From the NCBI GenBank assembly GCA_050084985.1, contig JBITNC010000001.1, positions 26,660,001 to 26,724,000 on the forward strand: DNA of 64,000 nt. Direction: 5' to 3'. Below, piece by piece: positions 11,053 to 22,878 of the stretch (position 1 is its first letter; each line of letters starts with the position of its first letter). The notes under the pieces are model-generated. The model did no database searches. It was given only the letters and a program-made list of their open reading frames with translations, and was not told where the DNA came from. This stretch comes from Nageia nagi. Lineage: Eukaryota; Pinophyta. Both the position numbers and the translations under genes were made by a program.

Positions 11053-11553
11053 TGTTGAAATGTATAATGCATTATTATAAAGGTTTTGTATTAATCTTCT
11101 ATGTAAGTTCACTAATAATTAAGGGTATCATTTGATACTTTAAGTATTTAAGTGAATATCATAATGTAACTTATCCTACACTCCATGTCATGAACATGCC
11201 CCTTGGGTAAAAGGATGTGCATGTCATGATTTTGTACATTGGATAAAAAGGTGATCCAAAGAAGAATTTTGGCATATAAATAGAAGGATCCCTCTTTGTG
11301 ACACACATCAATTTGTGGAGTAACGTTATGCTATAGGATAGTGGTTAGGAGATAAAATTAGGAGGATTGCAAGAGAGTTGTATTTGTGATTGAAGTAAAG
11401 ATCTAGTTAGTGAATGTACTCCTAGTTGGAACACACTTACATCTTGTATCACTATATGAGATTATTTATGCTTGAGTTCTTAATGTTGATTGAGTGAGAT
11501 TTCATGTGATCTTGGTAGTTTAGGATTGTTCTTGTTATAGTTCAATTCTCTCA
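11053..11553 (+). repeat. copia-1 3' LTR (501 bp)
   Basis: Starts TGTTGAAATG, ends TTCTCTCA, followed by the CCTCA duplication. TATA box at 11,275-11,283. Its last ~97 bp belong to a 259-bp segment that is tandemly repeated to the right. Confidence 0.93.
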
Positions 11554-11969
11554 CCTCATAGTTATTAATTGATTCATCTTCAAATTATGATAATCTTCTT
11601 ATATCTATGATAAATTCTTATTTTATCATGTTGATAGTAAAATGGTCCAAGAATATACTATCCAATTTCTCAAAAGAGTAAATGCTATGTTAGGGCAAGT
11701 TGTTTTACCAATTTGTGAGATTGTTTATGCTTGAGTTCTTAATGTTGATTGAGTGAGCCTTCATGTGATCTTGGTAGTTTAGATTGTTCTTGTTATAGTT
11801 TAATTCTCTCACCTCATATTCATTGATTTATTCATCTTCAAATTATGATATTCTTATTATATCTATGATAAACCCTCATTCTATCATGTTGATAGTAAAA
11901 TGGTCCAAGAATATACTGGCCAATTTCTCAAAAGAGTAATGCTATGTTGGGGCAAGTTGTTTTACCAAT
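11457..11969. repeat. 259-bp tandem duplication spanning copia-1 LTR end and flanking gag
   Basis: Unit 1 (11,457-11,715) holds the final 97 bp of the 3' LTR, the target-site duplication and 157 bp of the flanking minus-strand gypsy gag. Unit 2 (11,716-11,969) repeats all of it with a few substitutions and small indels. Since a unit contains both LTR end and target DNA, the duplication came after copia-1 inserted. Confidence 0.92.
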
Positions 11970-13165
11970 AAAAATCTTGACCTTCCAATGTAATTGGATA
12001 TATTTTCAGCATGATAACATCATCATTGCTTATGATATAACATAAATAATTGAATTGATTCAAATATTCTCTTGGATGCTTTTCCCTTTGAATTTTTCCA
12101 TGTGGGGGATCTCAAATTTGTAATGTAATTGCTTGATATGAACCATGGGGTTGATTGGTTCATTGAAAATTTATTGATAAAATAATGTTCTCTTGATTTT
12201 ATTATTGATATTTGATTTTATGTCTTGCAACCTCTTTAATATCATCATGAATCATTAGAGGTTGTTGGATTTCCATGCCTTGCACTTGATATGTTGGTTG
12301 ATAGACCTATTGTATGATTTTTCCCAATGGTTGATTTAATTATTGATTGATAATAAATTAACCTTGTTCCATTTAAGTTTAATTAGGTGGATGATCAATT
12401 TTATTGATGTATCCTTAACGTTGATACGATGGTTAACTCAAAACATGTTAATAAGATTAAACTTGCCCTTGATTATAATAAGGGGCTTCTTGATAATATT
12501 AGGCTTCAATCACATTTTTATAAGCTTTGATTCATGATATTTTGAGGATCAATTAATTACAAGTTGCTTTGTATTTGATTGATAGGAAAGATTTAGTTTT
12601 CCAAGATGAGCAACTTGTTGAGGTAAAGTTTGATCTTGTTTAAGTATTCTTAAAGGATCAAGATTGAGATGTACCTCTATACTATGTGATGTGTTTTGAT
12701 TTTGATTTGTTAAAGAAAATGTTAACAAAACCAAAGGAGGTGCACTAGAAAATATAGCTTGTTGAATGTGATGATATGATATAGATATTTGATAGAAATT
12801 GATAGGTTGTGCACTTAATATCATTTGAGTAATGTTTGTTGTTGGAAAAGATGTGGTTAGGGACCCTGTGAAACTATTTGTTGCATAGATTAAGATATGA
12901 CTTGGGTTCTTGTCACAATTGGTTATGCATTGATAAATTATGATTATGGATCATGTTAGGATGGATCAAAGTAATGGATCACATTTGAAGTTGATAATTT
13001 GGTGGCATGCATTAGATTTGATATTGTTGAAGATAAAAATTGTTCAAAATGCATATCCAAGTTTTCTTGAACTATTGGTTCATCCATGAATTGGTTTATA
13101 TTGTATTGAGAAATATTTTTACAAATCACAATAGATTTTAATTCCATTAACAAGTTGATAATCAA
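11554..13165 (-). pseudogene. gag: Ty3/gypsy gag, N-terminal half (element E), broken
   Basis: Reading the minus strand from the right, a proline/glutamine-rich N-terminal part (12,824-12,549) leads to the capsid core. The core has 'LHYKFEIPHMEKFKGKS' at about 12,130-12,080, then MLKIYPITLEGQDFYW near 12,015-11,968, then NNLPQHSIT and 'FEKLASIFLDHFTINMIE' in a shifted frame. This order (L-P-x-K-F-x-I-P...F-x-G, then 'L-x-G-x-A-x-x-W', then 'S-F-x-x-L') is the retrotransposon gag (Retrotrans_gag) capsid. The gene continues on the other side of copia-1 at 2,848 and downward. Part of the core is present twice because of the 259-bp duplication. Confidence 0.65.
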
Positions 13166-13850
13166 TACATCTAGTCAAATGATGATAATGATGAGATGGT
13201 GTTGACAAAGAATGAGATTATAGAGTGGTTAGTCTAGATGAAAGGAGCTAATATTATTATTGATTTTGTTCTCTCTTTTTATTCTTTTTTATACCTAGGT
13301 GTAGCTACCATGTTCACATATGGTTCCATATCAATCCTAGGAGTTTATATAAGCTTTTAAATATAAGGAATGAAAGGAAAGAAGAATGTTTTGATAGATA
13401 AAGATAAAAGTGCAATATGCCAAACAAAATGGGCAAATAAATAATAAGCCTAAAAATATTATTATTATTTTTTTAGTAGATGCAAAAATTGGCCACCCTA
13501 AATGATAAAAAAGCAATCCTACATGCTCAAAAGTGCAATGGTGACAAAGATAGCAATGATGCTTATCTTGTTCTAGTTGTTTCTTCATTTATTATTGTAT
13601 ACTCTTGATTAGTATTAATTACTTTCATAATCAGTTTATCCTCTTGTTATTTTTCCTATATATGTATATAGATAAGTATTTTTGGATAAATATCAATATC
13701 TAGGGGTGTGGATCATTTAAAAAAGGGGCTAACCCCACCTTGGTAATGACCTCCAAATGTATGTATCTAGGCCCTTGGATGTATTAAAACTCATCTCAAG
13801 GCACCTCATCTTGGGCCTTGGATATGTGAGAATGCATATCACCCTTGTAT
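13166..13850. other. no gene seen; presumed 5' region of element E
   Basis: AT-rich sequence to the 5' side (minus strand) of the gag. It should contain leader or LTR of element E, but no LTR ends, primer site or homologous partner could be identified. Confidence 0.4.
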
Positions 13851-15358
13851 TGTGATGATCCTAACTTGGACTCATCAAGGATTTTGCTCAAATCCCTTAA
13901 TTCTAAAATTCAAAAGATAAGAAAAGCCACCAAACATGACCTAGGAGAGGGATGTTGGCCTTCATAGCTTCGGATATCACCAATTACGCTCAAATCATGT
14001 AAAAAACCTAACATCTAGCTAATACTAGTAGAAACTTAGTAATAAATTCTCAAAATTCTTAAATACATAATTCCTGATCCTAGATGGTAAATTAGCAACA
14101 AAGAACCTCCATGTCTATCAATATCAATGATACCTCAAGCAATAATAAGTAAATATCCAACACAACAAGTATGGAAGCTAAATAGATGTAAATGGATCAA
14201 TTAAGCACTAAGTATCCAATGTTTATGCATTTAGAGATAATAGCAATGAAATAGAAGAATAAAGGCCATTATGTAATTATATTAAAAATATGAAAGTGAT
14301 ATATCACAATTACAAGATTAACTAAGAGAATATTTATGCTCCATGATTCAATATCCATAGTGTGGAAAATAGTACACCAAGGATTCCTTCATCAAAAATT
14401 ATGGTGGGATCTTAGAGATCCACTATAGTATTACAATAATCCAAGGGAATTCCAACACCCTTAGATAACTAGCTTAAAACTTGGGTTACACCAACCCCCA
14501 TGTGTGTTTCTACATAAGTCTTGAATTGCACCTCGCTATAGTGAACTCACTTTGAAGAAGTGGAATTATGGAACAAATTCAAGAGACAAGCTCCAACCAA
14601 GAAGAGAAGAAGTAATAATAATTACATGCCTTAAGTATTCTAAGAAAAATCCTTATATATATGAGGTAGCTTATCTCTAATCATGCTTTGGGATTGATGT
14701 GATCTCATCAAATAGTGTGCAAGGTTTATCTATGTGCTCTCTTACCACACATCCAAGATTGAGGTGCCTTGAGATGGGAGTGATCACATTGAAAGGAAAG
14801 GAATGCTAATGTTGGGTTATAGGAGTATTTCATTTTCCTAGATATCACCAAATTCAATATAAGTTACTCCAAGGGATACATGGGTATCTTATGATGCCCA
14901 ATTTTACATCTTGATGGTCCAATATTCCTAATCAAGTCCAACATACAAGTGTGGAGTCTTACAATACCTTGTAGTGGGTGTAAACACATTGGTATCATGC
15001 TCTATCTTGAATGGGAAGAAATTATTACAAGAGAGTCCCATTAATACTAATATTACATTCATCAAAATTAAACATATGCAACATACCATTAATGGTGACT
15101 AGTTTTGCATTTACAATAAATAATTGAACTTCATATTTTAATTACAAAATTATTGGCATAAAAATATAAAATAATTCTTAAAATACTAAAATAGGCCCCA
15201 ACATCCTATAATTTGAGTACTTCGTTATTCTCCAAGTGGAACTTACAATAATTGGGCATAAATTCTACTAAATTACCAAAATTAATTAAAAATGCTCCTA
15301 ATCTAATGTTCCCATTTATCATAGGTAAAATGGAGAAAACACCATAAAAATGCAGACA
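13851..15358 (-). repeat. LTR of a minus-strand gypsy element (about 1.5 kb)
   Basis: Read on the plus strand it starts TGTGATGATCC and ends TGCAGACA. The right end is followed within two bases by the complement of a polypurine tract (15,361-15,377). A minus-strand TATA box (TATATATAAGG) lies near 14,653-14,662. A related but strongly diverged sequence starts with the same ten bases at 17,911. The bounds rest on these cues, and the left one is the weaker. Confidence 0.5.
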
Positions 15359-15360
15359 TT

Positions 15361-15377
15361 AAAATTCCATCCCTCCC
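15361..15377 (-). other. polypurine tract (minus strand) beside the 13.85-15.36 kb LTR
   Basis: The plus strand reads aaaattccatccctccc, i.e. gggagggatgg on the minus strand next to the LTR end. This is consistent with a 3' LTR on the left of a minus-strand element. Confidence 0.55.
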
Positions 15378-15683
15378 AAATTGCTTGTCCCCAAGAAATT
15401 TGGAACATTTTTAGTTGTAGTAGAGTCTTCATGATCCTCTTTCTTATTCTTCTCATAGTTGATCTAAGAATCAACAAACTTTGGCTGAATCCCTTAATCA
15501 AATACTAGCTTCCTCTTAGGTCCAAGCAATTTTTTTCCAAATGTGTATTCAAGCATAGCTCCTTGATGGTCACTAGTGCATGGAGGACTAGATTTTGCAC
15601 TACTACCAAATATTATCCATGACACTTTTTCCTTTGAAGATGAATCTCATTTCCTACTATTGAAAATTTGTCTGAATATCCCT

Positions 15684-15926
15684 TTAGGTATACATGCATT
15701 GTACTCTAAGCATAACTTGTTGGAAACCATCTTGAGGGAAGATATAAAATTCATCCTCAAGAATGTAGTTTCCCATATTGATGCTAAGTCTCATTTTCCA
15801 ATCACACAATCTATAGTATCCATTAGCATTAGTGATATATAATCCTTCAATGATCTTTATTGGAAGGTTCTTCCTTAGTACAAACCCTAAATCAATGAAG
15901 CTTCTTGTAGATCCATTATCAATCAT
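15684..15926 (-). pseudogene. pro: gypsy retropepsin (protease) fragment
   Basis: An 80-residue open stretch begins MIDNGSTRSFIDLGFV. The D-[ST/N]-G-S/T motif with a following F-I is the retropepsin active site as found in plant gypsy elements. Later residues follow the family pattern, with 'MRLSINMGNYILEDEFYIFP' matching the 'M-G-x-Y-x-x-x-x-x-F-Y-V-x-P' block. RT, RNase H and integrase, which should follow at lower coordinates, are missing: the LTR/polypurine tract lies only ~300 bp away. The element is therefore an internal-deletion derivative. Confidence 0.7.
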
Positions 15927-16760
15927 GATAAATATATCTTCTCCAAATCCTCCTCCTATAATTCTAATTGAATTGTACTAATGAGCTATATTATCTATTC
16001 CTTCCATTATCTATATATTTAAAATAATTCTTGAGAAAGGTTGATTCCATTTTAATGGATTAGGTTGTTGTGGTACCCAATTTTCTTTGCAATTTTCACA
16101 AGAACTTAGAGTCCTCTTATGGGAATAAACTCTTGTTCCATTGGATGTGGTGGAAACATCACTCATTCAATGTCTATATGGTTTTGAATTTTGTACATTC
16201 ATTTATCTTTATTAGGAATTTGAATGTATCTCTATCAATGGCACATATTCCTCTTCCTCGTCACCTCTTGTTACTTTAATGAATTCTTGAAAACTCAATT
16301 CCTCTTTGATATCTTATGGAAGAGTCAAATATACTTAGAATATCTTGCATAGGGATTATGTAAGTGAAATGGTATGATTGGTAATTACCTTTCTAGTGAT
16401 TTTATCTTCCTTCTTCCCATATGTGCATTCCCTTTTACAAATCTTTCCTTTGTGGTCAATCTTAGCTATAGATGCTCTCCTAATATGAAAGCCCTTATAT
16501 TGTCCTTCATAATGGTAGTGTGATGTCCAAAGCTCATTATTGTAATAATAAACTTGATAATTTCCAAGGATTCTTTGGAGAAATGCCTCATTTTTCTCAA
16601 TCCTAAAGATGCCATGGTGACCTTGGATAAAAAAAGAATAAACAAATTGGCTTGTATCACCTCCCTCAATCAAATTGGTGTTTGCATCTAGGATTTTTCC
16701 TTCAAAATTTCGAATAAAACTCTCTAGAGGTGGAAAAACTAGTTCAAGTAGCTAAGAAAG
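15927..16760 (-). pseudogene. gag: probable gag upstream of the retropepsin, strongly decayed
   Basis: A 105-residue stretch (16,673-16,356) and shorter pieces on the minus strand lie just 5' of the protease, where gag belongs. Text such as 'LTLPYDIKEELSFQEFI' (about 16,340-16,260) looks gag-like. I could not identify an unbroken capsid core or a clear zinc knuckle, so the assignment is mainly positional. Confidence 0.35.
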
Positions 16761-17910
16761 TAGGAAAGAACCTTATCAACCCAACAAACCCCTACAAGAT
16801 TGAGTATTGGCCATCCAAAATTTAATGCATGCCCCTTCTCCTCCACAAGGTCAAATGAACTTTATAGAAATGCCATGCAAGTATCTAAGCTCCTCAATAT
16901 TCCAATAAATTGCTAGTTCCCAATTTTAGAATTTATCTCTAAAAATGGTGCAATTTCCTTGCACTCCAACATCTAGCTTTATAGTGTCTCAAAAATGTCT
17001 GAATTTTGCTTTTCACACTTGCATATTTCTCTCCCTCCAAAATTCAAATCTTTCTTGAACACTTAAAATCAAAATACCTTCTCTCATAATTTAATTTGCT
17101 TGTTAAATTAAATTAATAATTCTAACCTTTAATTTTTTATTTTCTTATTTTTTCTCCTTATTGAAATTAAATAAAATTCCATAAATAATTTTCAAAATTG
17201 AAATTAAATTACACAACTAAATAGCTTGAAACCTAAAATTTAACTCCTTCCATGGTGGATGATCTAATCCAAATACCAAATTAATTAAGCATGTGGGTTA
17301 TGGGCTTGAAAATTAACTTTGATTCAATTTGTGCCTCCTCCAAGCTTAAAGTTCACACACAAATGGCCCAAAACACTAGATTTGAATCAAAATAATTTCA
17401 TATTTTAGAAATGCATGCTAAGATCCCAAATGTCCAAGCTCCTATGATTGAATTTTAACATATCATCAGCAAGTTAAGCCTCCCAAAGGCTCAATTTCTC
17501 CTCTTAAACCTCTATTATATTATCAAGAAGGTATAAAAAATATTAAATTTTGAATTTTGACCCTCTAAGAAATAACATGTTCATCTCCAAAACGTAGAAT
17601 GAACTCAAAAATGCCAAATGATCTCCTTCAAAGGTTCTATAAATACCATACGATCCTCAAATTAGCCTTAGAAACTGCAAATAATCCATAAAATTACCTC
17701 AAAACTCTCATGCTAGTCTCATAATGGCCAAACAAACCCAAATCTAAGCCTCCAATGTAGAAATGAACCTCAAACTTGATGAAGAGTTAAGCAAAATTTT
17801 GATAATTAACTCTCACCAATTTAAGCGATCCTTCTTGAAGCTTGTAAACTCAAAAATATAATCAAATTAGGTCCAATGAATTTCTATAATGTGATATCTA
17901 ACCTCCTAGA
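16761..17910. other. no gene seen; probable leader of the 13.85-19 kb gypsy remnant
   Basis: C-rich on the plus strand, AT-rich overall, with no ORF of note. It lies between the gag remnant and the second LTR-like copy. No convincing primer-binding site was found next to 17,911. Confidence 0.35.
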
Positions 17911-18960
17911 TGTGATGATCCCAAATTGGTAGATCATGCTTAAGCGTGCCCTAGGAGAGGGACATTTGACTTCTAGCTTAAAAACTAACTAAACAAGCTC
18001 AAAATTGTACCAAGTATCCAATATTTAGCTATTAATGGTAGATTTAGCAATAACAAACCAAAATTCTCATATAAATTCAACATCCAATTATGCTTAGTGA
18101 AATATAGAATTAAGAATACAAATATCTCCAATAATCTAACATTGCAATTAGGGAGCAAAAATAATATTTGAATAATGTAATAACCACTCCAAACCTAACT
18201 TCTAATCACATATAGACAAATAGCAAATTGGGAAAATAAAATATAATTATATTGATGTAATAAAGAATAGCACAATTACAATATATATTTATCTACCTAA
18301 GGAGCTTATACTAGGACTTTCTACAATAGGGTTATTTTAGATGGCTCCAAAGCCTCACCAATCATAGTAGTGGTAAGGTGTACTCTAAGAATTTCTTAAC
18401 AACTTCTATTATGGAACCAACATTAGCCTCCTATCACCTCAAGACCTAAAATGCATGTTGCTTTATAAGTGGTAAAGATAGAGTCCTCAAACTCAACATA
18501 AAAAGGGTGATTTTAATCAATAATCAACATATATCATAATGACCAAGAGTCTTCTTTTATGGGCAATTTATTCTCTCTTCTAATCTTGCATTGAGATGAT
18601 ATGATGATGGAGATATGTGATCCATGTACTCATGTTTATATCATCTAATACAGGGAGCCTCAGAATAAGTGAGATCACATCTAAGGCCTAGGAATACCAA
18701 TGTCTAAGAAGGGGTGATGCAATGTGCCTTAGGATCAATTCCATGGGTCCAAATACCCAATAGGGATAACATGAGATCTTGGGATGCCTAGTATTACAAC
18801 ATGGGATTAAATATGTCATTAATGCCCAACATCCATGCATAGGGGCCTTCCACTACCTTGGGGTATATGATTTCTACTTTGTAGTACCACATCCAAGCTA
18901 GGAGCTCTTCTAGGTTCCTCGTAGTTGGTGTAGTACCACATCCAAGTTGTATCTAGTTTT
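17911..18960 (-). repeat. diverged second copy of the 13.85-kb LTR, right end unclear
   Basis: Starts TGTGATGATCC like 13,851 and keeps the same succession of words: 'cctaggagaggga', 'tatccaatatttagct', 'gcacaattacaa', 'ggtgtactctaagaatttctt' against 'agtacaccaaggattccttc'. A minus-strand TATAAAG box lies near 18,470. It may be the 5' LTR of the same minus-strand element or a separate related copy. Similarity fades near 18,960. Confidence 0.45.
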
Positions 18961-21796
18961 GATAACTCCTTTCCTCATTCTACCTCATTGTCATGAATCA
19001 TGCTATCTTTAATGGTTTTCCTTTCAACATCCTACAAGATGTCCTTCATCATCACCTATGTGGACATGCCACTCATTGTGCTCTAGTTATGCTACAAACT
19101 ACCTTACATCAGGTAATATTATGCATTTGGACCCCTTACTACCTTCTTTGTTGGGCCATATGCTTCATTCATTGATTAGAAAATGTTGATTATTTAAGTC
19201 TCATCTTGGATCTCATCACTAGACCGAACTATACATGGAAGATCATCCTCTACTATCCTTGGAATTAGTTTCTTTTTCATTTCTTGTATTGTGTTGGACC
19301 TTCCAAGTTGCATCCATAGGAGTATTATCACCCTTACACTATTGCATACATGTTTTGGCAATGTGATCTACATTGGGAGTCCTCTTTCCAAACTTGACTA
19401 ACTTGAGAGAAGGATCAATGGATTTTTCATCCATTTTTTCACATATGGTGTCATTTCCCCCCAATCACTCATATTACTTTGTTTAACCAACCTAGTTTGC
19501 TAATGTCCACACCTGAAAGCTCTGATTCTAGTTCTCCTAGTCATTTTGGTGCTTTAGCACCATGTTCCCCAATTTTGAATTTTTATTAATATAAATGCAT
19601 GTGTCCTTTTTCTTCTCATTATTATATTAATGCACTTTGCTTCTTATTTTTGTCCTCACTTCAACACTCACTTTTTCTTTTATAGTCTAGTTTTTGCATC
19701 TTGCACACAACTTAGCTATAATCGCTTATTTACCTTTAGCAATTTATGATGGTTCAATTTCTTTTCATGATTCTTCATGACTATGTTAGATTTTTTTCCC
19801 ATCCCCATAGCATTCCTCATATCGAATTCACAAGTAACCCTCATAATAACAATAATAATCATAATAAAAATAACTAAAAAGAAACACAAAATCCAAAAAA
19901 AATAATTAAAATTGAAAAATAGAATCTTGCATTTATCATGCTTTGTCATCAATCATACTCCTCTCTTTGTCTTATATTTGTATTATGGAAATTTTTTACA
20001 AGATATAATAAGTAGCTCATGATTTCTTTTCATTTATCACTTCTTTTCTATCACCATTATTAGATCACTACATTTAGAGTTGATACTTAGTGATCTCCCA
20101 CTTTTCATGTCATCTTACCTTATTTTTTTGGGGTGCATGGGAATCACTATTCACTCATCTCCTTTCACCAAAGAAAATCTAGTTATGTATTCATATACAT
20201 TTCTTTTTCATCACTTACATATATATCATCACTCATCATCTGGACCATTGGACAAATCTCTTCTACCTAGTCTAGTATGGAGCCAGTACATGTCCTACAT
20301 ATTAAGTTGGAACTCAAACTTCACCTCTTGTCCATTTTCACATCATGTCATTTTTTTCTTGCCACATCAATGTATAAAATCATTTATCATTGCATCCATT
20401 GAGTTTGGGACCATTGAATGACATTACTTAGCAATAATCGAAATTACTTAGCAAAAGAGCTCGTTCTACACATTAAAATGGAAGTTGGCCCCAAATCCAT
20501 TTTCACTTTTATTTTATCCATATGTTATTTTGTAGCATTACTTGTCTTCTTTTATATTTACCTACGCTGATTTCTTAGTCCTCTTGCCTTACATTGTTGA
20601 ACTTTGCTCTTTGAACTTTTTGCATTTTGAACTTTTTTGGTTTTCATTAGGACTTCAAAAACTTGCTTCACCATGTCAGTTTCTCATGTGGTTTATTTTA
20701 TTCATTTCACAATTCTAAATTATGGTCACATTTCATAAGTTTCATTTTATTGTTGTTGTCCTTGTATTTTCTTTAGCCTTCAAAAGTAGGCACCTTGGTC
20801 ACTTTGATCACTTTTTCACCCTATGTCGATTTGAGTCACTTGATCATTTTACTTTCAAAGTTTTTATTATTTTTTTCTTATTATGCCTTATCATGTATTA
20901 AAAAGTCATTTTGACTTGCTTTATAACCATTTCCAAGTCTATTTTGTTTTAGGACCAAAAGTCTTGAAATTTGACACCTTGAAAAGTTGTCTTTGGTTTT
21001 CTAGTTTTAAACTTGTCAAACTATATCCATTTTTCATCCTGTTAGTTTCTTATGAGTCTATGTTATACTATCATTCATACCACCAAATTTCATAGCCTAA
21101 TTTTATCATTTAATACACTTATATTTTTCATCCATCTACCATATTATCAAAATTATTTCATAAATTGATATGGTGATTGCTTGTTTTTTAGTGTCAAATT
21201 TGGTCACTTTTCACTTTTTCAAAGGTCTTAAAATTGTCAAAACTTTGTTTTGGTTCATTTTAGTTGCATTTTGTAACCCATTTGAATCTACATTTTTTCT
21301 TCCATTATGGTTTATTCCAATTTGCATTTCTAGTGTGCCATTTGAATTAATGTTTTGTCATGTATTTAATGTCTTTTTAAGTCATTTTTGTATCACTTTT
21401 AATGAACATTTTTTTAAAACATTTTGTATTTTAACTTGTTTACCTTATCTTTTGTTACTTATTCATTTCTTGGTCCAGTTATTAATTTTTTATATTTCTC
21501 TTACATGTTTATCTTGTGATGACATTCATTGGCCCTTGTTAATTTTTTTTTTAATCTTTTCTTAATGACTTGTTATCATTTTATTTTTTTATCATAGCCT
21601 TAGTCTTTTTAATCTTCTTTCTCCTTTTTCCTAGCCTTTCATCGTCAAACACATCCCCATATTCTTTGCCTTACCACAAATGCATTTGAGGGGGATCACA
21701 CATATCACTTGGGGCAGTTAGCTATCACATCACATTCATCTTGTATCACACAAAAATAAATTTTTGAATTGCATCTTGCCTAGTCAAAATACAAAT
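18961..21796. other. unclassified T/C-rich region, possibly the interior of the 21.8-kb LTR element
   Basis: Plus-strand open stretches of 113 and 131 residues are T-rich, hydrophobic and of low complexity, and match no family I recognise. Because a polypurine tract and LTR follow on the plus strand, this is probably the non-coding or very decayed 3' interior of that element. No 5' LTR partner was found in the window. Confidence 0.3.
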
Positions 21797-21811
21797 CAAA
21801 AAGAGGAAAAA
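21797..21811 (+). other. polypurine tract before the 21.8-kb LTR
   Basis: aaaaagaggaaaa-type purine run immediately before TGTAGACAC, as expected for a 3' LTR on the plus strand. Confidence 0.55.
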
Positions 21812-22009
21812 TGTAGACACTTAAATTTAGTACTGTGCACTAAATTCAACAAAACTCTCATTTTTCAATTGTATGTTTGATCGATCTAGCATACTTAGTC
21901 ATTTTGGTCATACCTTATGATAATGTCTAAAATCATCCTTGCAATTAATATTTTTCATATTGAATGCTTGTTTATCATATTCATTTACTTCAAAAAATAC
22001 AATATTTAT

Positions 22010-22570
22010 TTGTCATATCAATTGCATTTTGATCATGATTATTTGTCTAGAAAATACAAATAGACTTAGTCATGTGTATTTGTGTTTTTGATCATTGTGC
22101 TTATTTGAAAAATATATTAAACTTAGTCATGTCTAATGTGTTTTCAATCATGATTGCTTATTTGGAAAGTACATTATACTTAGTCATGTCTATTTGTATT
22201 TTTGATCATCTATATTTACTTGGAAAATACATTAAACTTAGTCATATTTATTGTGGTTTTGATCATAATCACTTATTTGAAAAATATATTAGACTTAGTC
22301 ATGTTTAATATATTTTCAATCATAATTATACATTTGAAAAATATATTAGACTTATTCATGTATAATATGTTTTTGATCATAATTATTTACTTGAAAATTT
22401 GCAATTTAACTTAGTCATATTTATTGCAATTTAATCATGATCTTTTGAAAAATATAATTGAACTTAGACATGTTTAATTATGTTTTCAATCATGTTTATT
22501 TATGGGGCAAATTACAATTAAACCTAGTCATGTTTGTTGTATTTTAAACCATGCTTATTTAATTAAAAAT
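22010..22570 (+). repeat. 57-bp minisatellite inside the 21.8-kb LTR (about 9 units)
   Basis: 'acttagtcatg' anchors occur at 22,064, 22,121, 22,178, 22,236, 22,293, 22,350, 22,409, 22,462 and 22,522, i.e. steps of 57, 57, 58, 57, 57, 59, 53 and 60. Each unit also holds a 'gatcat(g)att' word and a 'ttgaaaaatacatta' word. It sits in the U3 part, upstream of the TATA box. Confidence 0.9.
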
Positions 22571-22869
22571 TGTAAAAAAATAATATTTATCATGTTAATT
22601 GAATTTAATTAATATCATGATTTGTAAAATACAAATTTGAATTTTAAGCATTATTGATTATCTTATTTTATTATGCTACTACTATGCTTTGTTGACTATG
22701 AATAAGAAATCAAGAAGACATGTTCCCCCATTTTGAAATTAAATTCAAATCAAGGAACAACTCTTTGAAGGGGGAAGATCAATTAGAAATTTGAATTGCA
22801 ATAATTACATTTTGAAAAATATTTTTGTAATCAAAAGGTCCTCTCCACTAAGAAGATAATGATCAACTC

Positions 22870-22878
22870 TATAAAAAA
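22870..22878 (+). promoter_or_regulatory. TATA box in the 21.8-kb LTR
   Basis: TATAAAAAA followed by 'gggggaacacat', about 300 bp downstream of the minisatellite; likely the LTR core promoter. Confidence 0.5.

Larger units (their letters stand above)
2854..11553 (+). mobile_element. copia-1: full-length decayed Ty1/copia LTR retrotransposon (8,700 bp)
   Basis: The element has two ~500-bp LTRs beginning TGTTG and ending CTCA, flanked by a perfect 5-bp CCTCA duplication. A Met-initiator-type primer-binding site follows the left LTR and a polypurine tract precedes the right one. Domain order is gag, protease, integrase, RT, RNase H, which is diagnostic of Ty1/copia. All frames are broken by stops and frameshifts, so it is not autonomous. 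It inserted into a minus-strand gypsy gag. The same family occurs again as copia-2 at 26,860-35,317 in the same orientation. An unusual trait is the ~2.9-kb non-coding leader between primer site and gag. The lineage within copia is not determined. Confidence 0.93.

Noticed and set aside
20080-21565. Three plus-strand open frames of 113, 70 and 131 residues
   Set aside because: Phe/Leu/Ser/His-rich translation of T/C-rich DNA; no family motif and no consistent frame. Noted only as unclassified interior.
22010-22570. CRISPR-like regular repeat array
   Set aside because: The 57-bp units are contiguous with no unique spacers and diverge gradually. It is a minisatellite in an LTR, and the DNA is eukaryotic.
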